Source of the DNA: Bradyrhizobium sp. NDS-1
GTDB taxonomy: Bacteria > Pseudomonadota > Alphaproteobacteria > Rhizobiales > Xanthobacteraceae
NCBI RefSeq assembly: GCF_032918005.1
Contig: NZ_CP136628.1
Span: forward strand, 6,247,501-6,311,500
Direction: 5' to 3'
Length of the DNA stretch: 64,000 bases
Shown: in pieces, positions 37,837-46,551 of the stretch
Layout: each line of letters starts with the position of its first letter
How positions within the stretch are numbered: the stretch's first letter is position 1
Made by a program: the position numbers and the translations under genes
Notes under the pieces: generated by a model
Seen by the model: the letters and a program-made list of their open reading frames with translations, nothing else
Told to the model about the DNA's origin: nothing
The model's database searches: none

Positions 37837-39057
37837 TCAGTGCCCCCGCTTGACCAGCGGGCATTCGCTGTCGGCCAGCGGCGCATAGACGTCGCCGCTC
37901 GAGACTTTTTCGAGCACGTTGTAATATTCCCAGTTCGACTTGACGTCGGAAGGCTCCTTCACCTGGACGAGGTAGAAGTCGTGCACGAGCTTTCCGTCGT
38001 CGCGCACCGTCGCTCCGCGGGCGTAGAAGTCGTCGACGGGAGTCGAGCGCATCCTTTCCAGCACCGGATCGGTTGCATCGCTGCCGACGTTGGCCACGGC
38101 TTTCAGATAGTGGCTTACGCCGGAATACACCGCGGCCTGCGGCGCCGTGGGCATCGTGCCGCGGAGCTTGTAGAAGCGTGCGCCGAAGGCCCGGGTCTCG
38201 TCGTTCAAGGCCCAGTACCACGCCGTGAGCGTCGTCAGGCCCTTGGCAATCTGCGGACCCATGGCATGGACGTCGCTGATGAACATCAGTTGAGCCACGG
38301 GCTTCTGGCTCCCCGTATTCATGCCGAATTCATTCCACTGCTTCATCAGGGTCACGAGCTGCTCGCCGGCATTGGCGAAGGCGATGACCTTGGCTCCGGA
38401 CGCCTTCGCCTGCAGGATGAACGAGCTGTAATCGGCGTTTCCGATCGGGTGATACACGGCGCCCAGCGGCTTGCCGCCTGCCTGCGCCAGCACGCGCTGC
38501 GATTCCGACACCATGTTCTTGCCGAAGGCGTAATCGGCGGCGATGAAGTACCAGGTGTCGTAGCCCTGCGAGAGCAGCGTGCGGATCGGTCCCGATACCA
38601 GATTGTAGGAATCGTGGAGCCAGGCCAGCCCGGTGCGCGCGCATTGCTTGCCCGCAAGCTCGGTCGTCGCCACCGCCGCATAGACAGCAATCCTGTTCTT
38701 GTCGCGGGCCAGCGACTGGATCGCCAGTCCGACCGCCGAGTTCGACACGTCGGCAATCATGTCTACGCCGTCGACGTCGAACCATTTCCGGGCGATGCCG
38801 ACGCCGATATCCGGCTTGTTCTGGTGGTCCGCGGCCACGATTTCGACCTTGATCGACGGGACCAGCTTCTGGAAATCCTCTGCCGCCATCCTGGCGGCTG
38901 TGACGGAGCCCGGCCCCGACAGGTCGGACAGCGGTCCGGTCTGGTCATTGATGATGCCGATCCGGACGACGCCGCCGGAGATTTCGCCCGCTGTGGCGGT
39001 GACGCACGATCCGATGAAGGCCCCAAAAATCAGAAGTGTAGCGACGCGGCAGTTCAT
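37837..39057 (-). CDS. Branched-chain amino acid type ABC substrate-binding protein (second)
   Basis: A 406-residue periplasmic protein with signal peptide ATLLIFGAFIGSCVTATAGE and mature start VVRIGIINDQTGPLSDLSG. It is a paralogue of the protein at 17632: both share VDGVDMIADV-like and SAVGLA blocks and end in CPLVK. Transporter membrane genes are missing here too. AAAGG precedes ATG 39057. The extended reading from 39099 is not leader-like. Confidence 0.88.
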   Translation of the reverse strand: MNCRVATLLIFGAFIGSCVTATAGEISGGVVRIGIINDQTGPLSDLSGPGSVTAARMAAEDFQKLVPSIKVEIVAADHQNKPDIGVGIARKWFDVDGVDMIADVSNSAVGLAIQSLARDKNRIAVYAAVATTELAGKQCARTGLAWLHDSYNLVSGPIRTLLSQGYDTWYFIAADYAFGKNMVSESQRVLAQAGGKPLGAVYHPIGNADYSSFILQAKASGAKVIAFANAGEQLVTLMKQWNEFGMNTGSQKPVAQLMFISDVHAMGPQIAKGLTTLTAWYWALNDETRAFGARFYKLRGTMPTAPQAAVYSGVSHYLKAVANVGSDATDPVLERMRSTPVDDFYARGATVRDDGKLVHDFYLVQVKEPSDVKSNWEYYNVLEKVSSGDVYAPLADSECPLVKRGH

Positions 39058-39111
39058 GCGAGTACCTTTCCAATGATGGCGTTGGGGCCTTCCTCCCATT
39101 GACGAGCGAGC

Positions 39112-39813
39112 TTAAGCAGCTGCTCTTGATTTGAGTTTTGTAACCGCCTTTTGAACTGCCGCTGCTCGCTTGCGAAGCCAGGGCTCGGCGTCTGCGCGCA
39201 TGCGCGCAATCAGTTCGGGTGGCGCATTCTGCACCGTGATATCGAACGGCGGCTGCGGCTGGTACTCGAGCATCAGCTGGAGCTTCTTCGCGACATCTTC
39301 GCCGCAGAGCTCAGCAGCGACCTGAAAACCGAAATCGATTCCCGCTGTGACGCCGCCGCCGGAAATGCGATTACGGTCGACTACGACGCGTTCATCGACC
39401 GCAATCGCGCCGAAGGCGGCAAGCTGATCGCTCATCAACCAATGGCAGGCCGACTTGTAGCCGTCGACGAGCCCTGCGGCGCCGAGGATCAGGCAACCGG
39501 CGCAGACCGACGTGATGTAGCGCGCCGATCCACCCTTGTCGCGAACGAAGGCGATCACCTCATCATCGTCCATGGTGTCGACCTGCCCCGGGCCGCCGCC
39601 GATGCAGAACACGTCGAGATCCGGGCAGTCGGCGAACGTCGTAGTCGGCAAGAGCGGCAAGCCAACGTCGCTAACGACCGGCTCTATGCGCTTCCACAGC
39701 AGATGCACCCGGACGTTCGGCAGACGGGCGAAGACTTCGAAAGGCCCGGTGACATCCAGTTGAGTCATCCCGGGATAGTACAGAATTCCGATCTCGATCC
39801 GCTTGCCGGACAT
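39112..39813 (-). CDS. DJ-1/PfpI-family protein, isonitrile-hydratase-like
   Basis: A 234-residue protein: EIGILYYPGMTQLDVTGPFE, FCIGGGPGQVDTMDDDEVI, TSVCAGCLILGAAGLVDGYK with the nucleophile Cys, and GGGVTAGIDFGFQVAAELCG. This arrangement matches the isonitrile hydratase/ThiJ group and the N-terminal half of GlxA regulators. GAGGAG precedes ATG 39813. It is divergent from a broken GlxA-type regulator gene at 39861. Confidence 0.87.
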   Translation of the reverse strand: MSGKRIEIGILYYPGMTQLDVTGPFEVFARLPNVRVHLLWKRIEPVVSDVGLPLLPTTTFADCPDLDVFCIGGGPGQVDTMDDDEVIAFVRDKGGSARYITSVCAGCLILGAAGLVDGYKSACHWLMSDQLAAFGAIAVDERVVVDRNRISGGGVTAGIDFGFQVAAELCGEDVAKKLQLMLEYQPQPPFDITVQNAPPELIARMRADAEPWLRKRAAAVQKAVTKLKSRAAA

Positions 39814-39860
39814 GCATCGCTCTCCTCTTTGAACGAACGCATGTTGACAGGCCGGCCGGT

Positions 39861-40893
39861 TTGCCGAAATGTCAGAACACACGCAATTCCTGCCAAGGCT
39901 TGCTGATAGCTCGTTCTGCCGCTCGCCGCGTCGTCTTCGTCCTGTTCGAGGATTGCCTGCTGCTCGACTTCGCCGGGCCGCTGCAAGCCTTTGAGCTTGC
40001 CTGCGAAACATCGGAGGCGGAGCGCGCCCCCTATGTCTGGCAGATCTGCTCGGTGAAGGGCGGCCCGGTCAAAACCTCGTCCGGCCTGGAGGTGATGACG
40101 ACTGCGCCTCTCGGACTGCGCCCGCAAGGATATCGACACCCTCATCGTGGGTGGCGGCCCCGGCGTCCATCGCGCCGCTGCCGAGGCCGGATTGGTCGAC
40201 TGGTTTCGGTCAGCCGCGCCGAACGTCCGGCGAGTCTGCTCTGTTTGCACCGGCACGTTCGTCCTGGCCGCGGCCGGCCTGCTTCACGGACGAAGCGCGG
40301 TCACCCATTGGAGCTCCTGCGACCTGTTGCGCGCCCAACATCCGGACATCTCGGTCATGGTCGACCCTGTATTTGTCCACGACCGCGGAGTGTGGACGTC
40401 CGCCGGCGTGACGGCAGGCATCGATCTCGCGCTCACGCTGCTGGAAGACGATCTCGGACACCGCGAGGCCATGCGCATCGCACGGCGCATGGTCGTGTTT
40501 TTGAAACGGCCCGGCGGCCAGGCCCAGTTCAGCGTGCCGCTGTCGCTGCAGTCATCCGAAGACAGGGCGTTCGAGAATATCGCGACATGGATGCAGGACA
40601 ATCTCGGCCGCGATCTGCGGGTCGAGAGCCTGGCCGAACGAGCGGGCATGAGCCCCCGCACCTTCGCGCGCGTTTTCCGGCAGAAGACCGGCCGCACGCC
40701 CGGCAAGGCGGTGGAAGAGCTGCGCGTCGAGGCCGCACGCCGGGCGTTGGAAGAGTCCGCATCGAGCATCAAGGAAATCGCCGCCCGCGCGGGCTTTCAA
40801 AGCGAGGAGCATCTGCGGCGTGCTTTTCGCCGCCGCCTGAATGTGCTGCCGCAGGATTATCGCGTCCGTTTCTCTCTGGGGCAGCGGCAGTAA
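39861..40893 (+). pseudogene. GlxA-type AraC regulator, frameshifted
   Basis: A DJ-1/PfpI-AraC regulator split over two frames. The first frame gives RRVVFVLFEDCLLLDFAGPL up to about 40110. After 40115-40147 the reading continues one frame over as DIDTLIVGGGPG, SVCTGTFVLAAAGLLHG and a complete AraC HTH (AERAGMSPRTFARVFRQKTG). A second shift may exist near the start, where an ATG at 39869 opens a different frame (MSEHTQFLPRLADSS). Either a true pseudogene or one or two sequence errors; a downstream start at 40147 would still give the HTH half. Confidence 0.82.
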
Positions 40894-41029
40894 GAGCGCA
40901 GGCTACCGGGGCGGAGCTGAACTCGCTCGACACGAGGTGTTTCGCACCTCAAACGACCTGAAAAGCGCTGCCGAAGATTAGCACTTCGCTCAATGATGAG
41001 CTTTTTGCACCGTCCGCAATCCGAGAGCT

Positions 41030-41138
41030 TTAATCCTCCTGCAAGCAACATGCGCCGTTGCGAACGGAATGCAGGCGTGGTTCTCGATCGCATAGAACCA
41101 ATCATCGAAGTTCAGCTTGAACGACTTTCCATCGCCTT
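41030..41138 (-). pseudogene. Short DUF3833 remnant
   Basis: About 110 bases match the 3' part of the DUF3833 gene at 24926 (ATAGAACCAATCATCGAAGT is shared), encoding KSFKLNFDDWFYAI and PFATAHVACRR-like residues with nine codons missing between. The rest of the gene is absent. The 40894-41029 stretch to its left holds only a small GAGGTG/CACCTC hairpin at 40934-40950. Confidence 0.78.
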
Positions 41139-41227
41139 TCCGCGATCTTGTCGCCAAGCGAAAGCTCTTCAGCCTCCATGATTTCAAACTGGCCTCGGTT
41201 ATTCCGACGACATCGGTCACGCGCGAT

Positions 41228-41908
41228 TCAAGTTTTGTTTTTTGACCTTGGGGCAGGCAAATCTCCGCCCGTGCGGTTGCCGCCGTGCCCGGCGATGAAC
41301 ATGGCGACGGCCGACCGGCAATAGGATTCGATTTCGTTGTCGTCCTCTGCTCTCGCCTGATCGAAGCGTGCGATCATCAGGAGATCGGATCCTTTGAAAA
41401 GCGCGGCAAACAAGCGGGCGGACCGGAGAGGATCGGGCACGTTCAGAACCGCCTTTACGTGCAACTGACGCAACAGGGCCTCGATTTCGGCGATGACATG
41501 GGCGGCGCCGGCTTCGAAATGGAGCTTGCTCAGCGCGTTTTGACTCGTCTTGTCGGCCATGACCATGGCTTCGACACCGCGGACGTCTGATCTCAACAGC
41601 GTGCGAAGCAGCAATGATCCCACCGCCATGAGCTGATCTTCGACCGAACCGCCCTCGCCTTCAAGAAGGGGCTGTGGTGCAAACAATTGCTGGCAGCCGG
41701 CCGCCATGGCCGCGCCGAACAGTGCCTCCTTGTTCTCGAAGTGCCTGTAGATGCTGAGCTTGGATATCTTCGCTCGCTGGGCGACCTTGTCCAAGGTCGT
41801 CGCCTGAAAACCCAATTCCACAAAGAGTTCGCGCGCGACGTCGATGATCGTTTGGCCAAGCGCCTCGTTGGCGGGCCGGCCGCGCCGGCCCTGTCTGTTT
41901 TCGGTCAC
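41228..41908 (-). CDS. TetR-family regulator, cassette copy 1
   Basis: A 226-residue repressor: HTH in FQATTLDKVAQRAKISKLSI with YRHFENKEALFGAAM, and a C-terminal ligand domain. GTG 41908 is used as the start (VTENRQGRRGRP), matching copy 2 at 44820. It is divergent from a thioredoxin-reductase-like gene, and the shared gap holds a dyad overlapping the -10. Copy 2 is nearly identical. It probably represses the reductase gene and itself and responds to an unknown oxidant or drug-like ligand. Confidence 0.9.
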   Translation of the reverse strand: MTENRQGRRGRPANEALGQTIIDVARELFVELGFQATTLDKVAQRAKISKLSIYRHFENKEALFGAAMAAGCQQLFAPQPLLEGEGGSVEDQLMAVGSLLLRTLLRSDVRGVEAMVMADKTSQNALSKLHFEAGAAHVIAEIEALLRQLHVKAVLNVPDPLRSARLFAALFKGSDLLMIARFDQARAEDDNEIESYCRSAVAMFIAGHGGNRTGGDLPAPRSKNKT

Positions 41909-41922
41909 GACAATTCCAGTAC

Positions 41923-41966
41923 TTGACAGTATTCTAATTCCTCTATTAAGATACCATATAGTATCT
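41923..41966 (+). promoter_or_regulatory. Promoter and TetR operator, cassette copy 1
   Basis: TTGACA at 41923-41928 and TAAGAT at 41947-41952, 18 bases apart, point toward the reductase gene. A dyad AGATAC-CATATA-GTATCT (41949-41966) overlaps the -10. The corresponding site in copy 2 keeps the GATAC and GTATC arms although the centre differs, which supports real operator function. Confidence 0.72.
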
Positions 41967-42023
41967 GAAATATGCAAGCCAGTGGGCAGGTTTCAACCTG
42001 TCCCCCAAACGGAGCCCAGCACC

Positions 42024-42920
42024 ATGGATGACGTCATCATCATCGGCGGCAGCTTTGCCGGTCTCGCCGGCGCCCTGCAGCTCGGCCGCGCCCGCCGCAA
42101 GGTCACCGTTCTCGATACCGGCCTGCCGCGCAACCGCTTCGCCGGCCACTCCCACGGCCTGCTCGGCCATGATCACAAGCCGCCGCTGGAGATCCTGGCC
42201 GAGGCGCGGCGGCAGCTGGCGCGCTATCCCACGATCAGGCTGATCAGCGCCCGGGCCGATAGCATCTCCGGCGCCATCGACAATTTCTCCGTCCTCACGT
42301 CCGATGGCGAAAGCTTTGGGGCGCGCCGTCTGATCCTGAGCTATGGCATCACCGACCAGATGCCTGATGTTCCGGGCTTTGCCGAAGGCTGGGGCACGTC
42401 CATCGTTCCCTGCCCCTATTGCGACGGCTTTGAAGTCGCCGGCCAGCATTGGGGCCTCGTCTGGTCCGGCCCGCAGTCGCACAATCAGGTCAGGCTGTTC
42501 CGCGATTGGACCGACAAGTTGACGCTCTTCGCCGATGGCCACGATATTCCGCCCGATATCCGGGCCGACCTGGCGCGACGCAACATACCCGTCGTCGATG
42601 GCCGGATCACTGGGATCGCCCAACGCGGGGCCCATAACGCCACCGTCAAGCTCGATAAGGGCCCCGATGTCGCGGTCGACATCCTGTTCGCGCATCCGCG
42701 CAACAAGCCGTCCGCAAGCCTGCATGAATCACTGGGCCTCGCCACGGTCAAAACACCCCTCGGCATCATCCTGAAGGTCGACGAGCGCCGCGAAACCAGC
42801 ATGCCCGGCATCTACGCCGCCGGCGACCTCGCCAACCCCATCACGCCGCCATCGGTCACCCTGGCATCATCGCACGGCGCGATGGCGGGCATCTTCGCCC
42901 AGCAGTCGATGGTGGTCTGA
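42024..42920 (+). CDS. Thioredoxin-reductase-like FAD/NAD(P) oxidoreductase, cassette copy 1
   Basis: A 298-residue pyridine nucleotide-disulfide oxidoreductase: FAD motif VIIIGGSFAGLAGALQLGRA, redox pair in VPCPYCDGFEVAGQ, and MPGIYAAGDLANP for the second FAD contact. Length fits small TrxB-like enzymes. The NADPH motif is atypical (GLVWSGPQSHNQVRLF), so the electron donor may differ. GGAG precedes ATG 42024. It is controlled by the divergent TetR gene by inference. Confidence 0.88.
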   Translation: MDDVIIIGGSFAGLAGALQLGRARRKVTVLDTGLPRNRFAGHSHGLLGHDHKPPLEILAEARRQLARYPTIRLISARADSISGAIDNFSVLTSDGESFGARRLILSYGITDQMPDVPGFAEGWGTSIVPCPYCDGFEVAGQHWGLVWSGPQSHNQVRLFRDWTDKLTLFADGHDIPPDIRADLARRNIPVVDGRITGIAQRGAHNATVKLDKGPDVAVDILFAHPRNKPSASLHESLGLATVKTPLGIILKVDERRETSMPGIYAAGDLANPITPPSVTLASSHGAMAGIFAQQSMVV

Positions 42921-43081
42921 GAGAGCAGATTCCATTTTCCGGACCGGTGTCATCGAAAACCGACTGGCCGGCTGACCCCACAGTTCACCCGGCGCCTGAG
43001 GAGATGCACCTGTCCAAAACCAGAAACACCGAAGCCAGCATCTGCATCTCTCGTCCGACCGCTGTTGGAGAAGCCCCACAC

Positions 43082-43927
43082 ATGGAGTTCGAACACGTCA
43101 CCTTCGACCTGCCACACGGCACCTTTCACGCGTTGCAGGGTGGTGATCCCGATGGCCAACCGACGATCGTCTTGCACGGCTTCCCGGACCATCCGCCGAC
43201 CGCGAAGCCCTTCCTTGCCGAACTCGGCCGCCGTGGACGTCACGTCGTCGCACCCTGGCTTCGCGGTTACGCGCCGTCCCCGACGGCGGGACCGTTCGAC
43301 TTCGCAGCCCTCACCGGCGACGTGCTCGCGCTGATCGACCGCTGGTCTCCGGGGCGAGCCGTGGAGCTTGTTGGCCACGACTGGGGCGCCCTGATCACAT
43401 ATGATGCCTGCGTCACCGCGCCGGAGCGGATCGAACGCGCAGTCACGCTCGCAATCCCGCACCCACTCACCTTCATGAGCCGGCTGATGGACCCCGCTCA
43501 GCTGCGCCGGAGTTCTTACATGGGGCTCTTTCAACTGCCGGGAAGCGGCTGGATCGCCACCGCCCGCGATCTCGCCTTCATCGACCGTCTCTGGCATCAG
43601 TGGTCGCCCGGCTTCTCGCTCGATCCTGCTCTCAAGGCGGAGCTACACGAGCACCTGCGGGCGAGCATGCCCGCGCCTCTGAAGTACTACCGAGCGATGC
43701 TGCGGCCTGGCATGCTTGGGGCGACGCGCCGTATGTCTCGGCCGATCACGGTGCCCATGTTGCAGCTTCACGGTGCCAACGACGGCTGCATCCTCCCTGC
43801 GCAAGTCGATGACCGACATCGGTTCGCCGCCCGGCGCGCGGTGGAGGTCGTCCCCAACGTCGGTCACTTCCTGCACATCGAGGCACCGGAGGCGATTGCG
43901 GATCGGATCGCGGCATGGGTCGAGTAG
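43082..43927 (+). CDS. Alpha/beta hydrolase (epoxide hydrolase / haloalkane dehalogenase-like)
   Basis: A 281-residue hydrolase: TIVLHGFPDHPPTAKPFLAE for the oxyanion hole, nucleophile elbow VELVGHDWGALI with Asp as nucleophile, GANDGCILP for the acid and VPNVGHFLHIEAPEA for the His. The Asp nucleophile suggests an epoxide hydrolase or dehalogenase. ATG 43082 follows GGAG at 12 bases; extension upstream to 42947 is less family-like. It lies between the two tetR-trxB cassettes and could share their regulation. Confidence 0.85.
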   Translation: MEFEHVTFDLPHGTFHALQGGDPDGQPTIVLHGFPDHPPTAKPFLAELGRRGRHVVAPWLRGYAPSPTAGPFDFAALTGDVLALIDRWSPGRAVELVGHDWGALITYDACVTAPERIERAVTLAIPHPLTFMSRLMDPAQLRRSSYMGLFQLPGSGWIATARDLAFIDRLWHQWSPGFSLDPALKAELHEHLRASMPAPLKYYRAMLRPGMLGATRRMSRPITVPMLQLHGANDGCILPAQVDDRHRFAARRAVEVVPNVGHFLHIEAPEAIADRIAAWVE

Positions 43928-44029
43928 AGGATCACTCGTCCAGGCCGAAGTCAGGACCGTCGACAACGTCGCGAGCGGGGTTGATCACGTCACGGCCGAC
44001 GCCGAGCCATCCCACGCCGCACCGACGCC

Positions 44030-44165
44030 GGCGGCCAGAACCAGGTTCGACGCGCCCGCGCCGCAGCCGACGTCCAGCACGCGCTCGCCCGCCGCGGGTG
44101 CTGCGGCTTCGATCGCGGCCTGGCCGAACACCCATGCGATATCCTTGTTCTGATCCGTTCTTAAC
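44030..44165 (-). pseudogene. SAM methyltransferase remnant 1 (inverted)
   Basis: The reverse strand reproduces the ribosome-binding and start region of the methyltransferase gene at 47239 (AGAACAAGGATA, then ATG). It then skips about 30 codons and continues with the motif I block (GTGCTGGACGTCGGCTGCGG). The frame is broken soon after. The left part of the 43928-44169 gap is unassigned. Confidence 0.8.
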
Positions 44166-44169
44166 TAGA

Positions 44170-44820
44170 CTATCCGCCCGCATAGTCGTTGCCGCTGTGC
44201 GCGGCGATGAACATGGCGACGGCCGTCCGGCAATAGGATTCGATTTCGTTGTCGTTCTCTGCCTTCGCCTGATCGAAGCGTGCGATCATCAGGAGATCGG
44301 ATCCTTTGAAGAGCGCGGCGAACAGGCGGGCGGACCGGCGAGGATCGGGCACGTTCAGAACCGCCTTTACGTGCAACTGACGCAACATGGCCTCGATCTG
44401 GGCGATGACATGGGCGGGGCCGGCTTCGAAATGGAGCTTGCTTAACGACTTTTGACTCGTCTTGTCGGCCATGACCATGGCTTCGACACTGCGGACGTCC
44501 GGTCTCAACGGCGTGCGAAGCAGTAATGATCCCACCGCCATGAGCTGATCTTCGACCGGACCGTCGACGCCTTCAAGAAGGATCTGTGGTGCAAACAACT
44601 GATGGCAGCCGGCCGCGATGGCCGCGCTGAACAGCGCCTCCTTGTTCTCGAAACGCCTGTAGATGCTGAGCTTGGATATCTTCGCCCGTTGGGTGAGCTT
44701 GTCCAAGGTCGTCGCCTGAAAACCCAATTCCACAAAGAGTTCGCGCGCGGCGTCGATGATCGTTTGGCCAAGCGCCTCGTTGGCGGGCCGGCCGCGCCGG
44801 CCCCGGATTTTTTCGGTCAC
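44170..44820 (-). CDS. TetR-family regulator, cassette copy 2
   Basis: A 216-residue repressor nearly identical to the one at 41228-41908 (RGRPANEALGQTIIDAAREL, HTH KLTQRAKISKLSIYRRFENK). Differences cluster at the C-terminus, where this copy ends earlier, and in single residues of the HTH (LDKLTQRA versus LDKVAQRA). GTG 44820 is the start. Divergent from the second reductase gene. Confidence 0.9.
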   Translation of the reverse strand: MTEKIRGRRGRPANEALGQTIIDAARELFVELGFQATTLDKLTQRAKISKLSIYRRFENKEALFSAAIAAGCHQLFAPQILLEGVDGPVEDQLMAVGSLLLRTPLRPDVRSVEAMVMADKTSQKSLSKLHFEAGPAHVIAQIEAMLRQLHVKAVLNVPDPRRSARLFAALFKGSDLLMIARFDQAKAENDNEIESYCRTAVAMFIAAHSGNDYAGG

Positions 44821-44834
44821 GACAATTCCAGTAC

Positions 44835-44877
44835 TTGACAGTATTCTAATTCTTACATTACGATACTATGGAGTATC
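44835..44877 (+). promoter_or_regulatory. Promoter and TetR operator, cassette copy 2
   Basis: TTGACA at 44835-44840 and TACGAT at 44859-44864, spacing 18, as in copy 1. The dyad GATAC-N6-GTATC (44862-44877) keeps both arms but has a different centre (TATGGA). Symmetry preserved through drift argues for use. Confidence 0.7.
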
Positions 44878-44906
44878 TGAAATGTGCAAGCCCACGGTGA
44901 CTTTCG

Positions 44907-45917
44907 ATGCAACGACGAGCCCTACTGAAGTTGGCTGCGCTTTCCACCATCGGCCTCGCGCGCGCTCAGGCCACCGCCAAGCCCAACGCGTCCCCCTCCA
45001 TCCCCAACACGGAGCCCAGCACCATGGATGACGTCATCATCATCGGCGGCAGCTTTGCCGGTCTCGCCGGCGCCCTGCAGCTCGGCCGCGCCCGCCGCAA
45101 GGTCACCGTTCTCGATACCGGCCTGCCGCGCAATCGCTTCGCCGGCCACTCGCATGGACTGCTCGGCCACGATCACAAGCCGCCGCTGGACATCCTGGCC
45201 GAGGCGCGGCGGCAGCTGGCGCGTTATCCCGCGATCAAGCTGGTCAGCGCCCGGGCCGACGGCGTCTCGGGCGCCCTCGACGATTTCAAGGTTCTCACGT
45301 CCGATGGTGAAAGCCTTCGGGCGCGTCGTGTGATCCTGAGCTATGGCATCGCCGACCAGATGCCTGATGTTCCGGGCTTTGCCGAAAGCTGGGGCACGTC
45401 CATCGTGCCTTGCCCCTATTGCGACGGCTTTGAAGTCGCCGGCCAGCATTGGGGCCTCGTCTGGTCCGGCCCGCAGTCGCAAAATCAAGCCAGGCTGTTC
45501 CTCGACTGGACCGACAAGTTGACGCTCTTCGCCAATAATCACGATATTCCGCCCGATATCCGGGCCAATCTGGCGCGCCGCAACATACCTGTCGTCGACG
45601 GCCGGATCACCGAGATCGCCCATCACAAGGGCCGTATCGCCACCGTCAATCTCGATACCGGCCGCAATGTCGCAGTCGACATCCTGTTCGCGCATCCGCG
45701 CAACAAGCCGTCCGCAAGCCTGCATGAATCACTGGGCCTCGCCACGGTGGATACGCCCGTCGGCATCGCCCTCAAGGTCGACGAGCGCCGCCAAACCAGC
45801 ATGCCCGGCATCTACGCCGCCGGCGACCTCACCACGCCCTTCTTGCCCTCGGTCACCCAGGCATCATCGCAGGGCGCGATGGCGGGTATCTTCGCCCAGC
45901 AGTCGATGGTGGTTTGA
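44907..45917 (+). CDS. Thioredoxin-reductase-like oxidoreductase, cassette copy 2, possible Tat leader
   Basis: The core from ATG 45024 (297 residues) is nearly identical to copy 1, with VIIIGGSFAGLAGALQLGRA and VPCPYCDGFEVAGQ. Unlike copy 1, the frame is open upstream to ATG 44907, adding 39 residues that read as a twin-arginine-type leader (MQRRALLKLAALSTIGLARA, then QATAKP). If used, a folded FAD protein would be exported. GGTGA precedes ATG 44907 weakly; GGAG precedes ATG 45024 exactly as in copy 1, so both starts remain possible. Confidence 0.82.
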   Translation: MQRRALLKLAALSTIGLARAQATAKPNASPSIPNTEPSTMDDVIIIGGSFAGLAGALQLGRARRKVTVLDTGLPRNRFAGHSHGLLGHDHKPPLDILAEARRQLARYPAIKLVSARADGVSGALDDFKVLTSDGESLRARRVILSYGIADQMPDVPGFAESWGTSIVPCPYCDGFEVAGQHWGLVWSGPQSQNQARLFLDWTDKLTLFANNHDIPPDIRANLARRNIPVVDGRITEIAHHKGRIATVNLDTGRNVAVDILFAHPRNKPSASLHESLGLATVDTPVGIALKVDERRQTSMPGIYAAGDLTTPFLPSVTQASSQGAMAGIFAQQSMVV

Positions 45918-45932
45918 GAGCACAGATGCAGG

Positions 45933-46412
45933 ATGAGCATGGCCGTCGAACGAGACAGCGCGGGTGTGCGCTTCCCTCCGCCCTTCATCTATCTGGGAGC
46001 GCTGCTGTTGGGGCTGGCGGCCGAGCGGATCGTCCCCCTCCGCTCCTTCGGCATCGACTGGCGGTTGCTGGTCGCGGCGGGCGCGCTGCTGTTCGTTGCC
46101 GGCGCGGCAATGATGCTTGCGGCGGCGGGGCTGTTCTGGCGGCTCGGCACCAACGTTCCGCCGTCCCAGCCGACGACCCTCATCGCAACGACCGGTCCCT
46201 ATCGGTGGACCCGCAATCCCATGTATCTCGGCATGGCGCTTATCTATGCCGGCCTTGCGATCGGCTTCGACGGGCCGATCGCCTTCGCCTTGCTCCCGTT
46301 GGTGCTGATCGCGATCCAGACGCAAGTGATCGCCCGCGAGGAGCGCTATCTCGAAGCGAAGTTTGGCGACGGCTACCGCCGCTACAAGGCCGAGGTTCGC
46401 CGATGGCTCTGA
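45933..46412 (+). CDS. Isoprenylcysteine carboxyl methyltransferase-like membrane protein
   Basis: A 159-residue membrane enzyme of the ICMT/PEMT family: three or four hydrophobic segments, then the SAM-binding signature TTGPYRWTRNPMYLGMALIY and the C-terminal EERYLEAKFGDGYRRYKAEV. In bacteria such proteins methylate unknown small or lipid substrates. It begins 15 bases after the reductase stop and is likely co-transcribed with it. Confidence 0.87.
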   Translation: MSMAVERDSAGVRFPPPFIYLGALLLGLAAERIVPLRSFGIDWRLLVAAGALLFVAGAAMMLAAAGLFWRLGTNVPPSQPTTLIATTGPYRWTRNPMYLGMALIYAGLAIGFDGPIAFALLPLVLIAIQTQVIAREERYLEAKFGDGYRRYKAEVRRWL

Positions 46413-46551
46413 CTATTGCGCCGCTGCCGTCTGCGTGGCCGCCCGTCAGCCAGCTTCCCAACAGATCGCGTCGTTACCCGGAGCAGCTTTCAGTATCTGG
46501 AAAGTATCCATCCGTGCAGAGCCGTCGGCTATCCAACAACAGGGTGCATCA

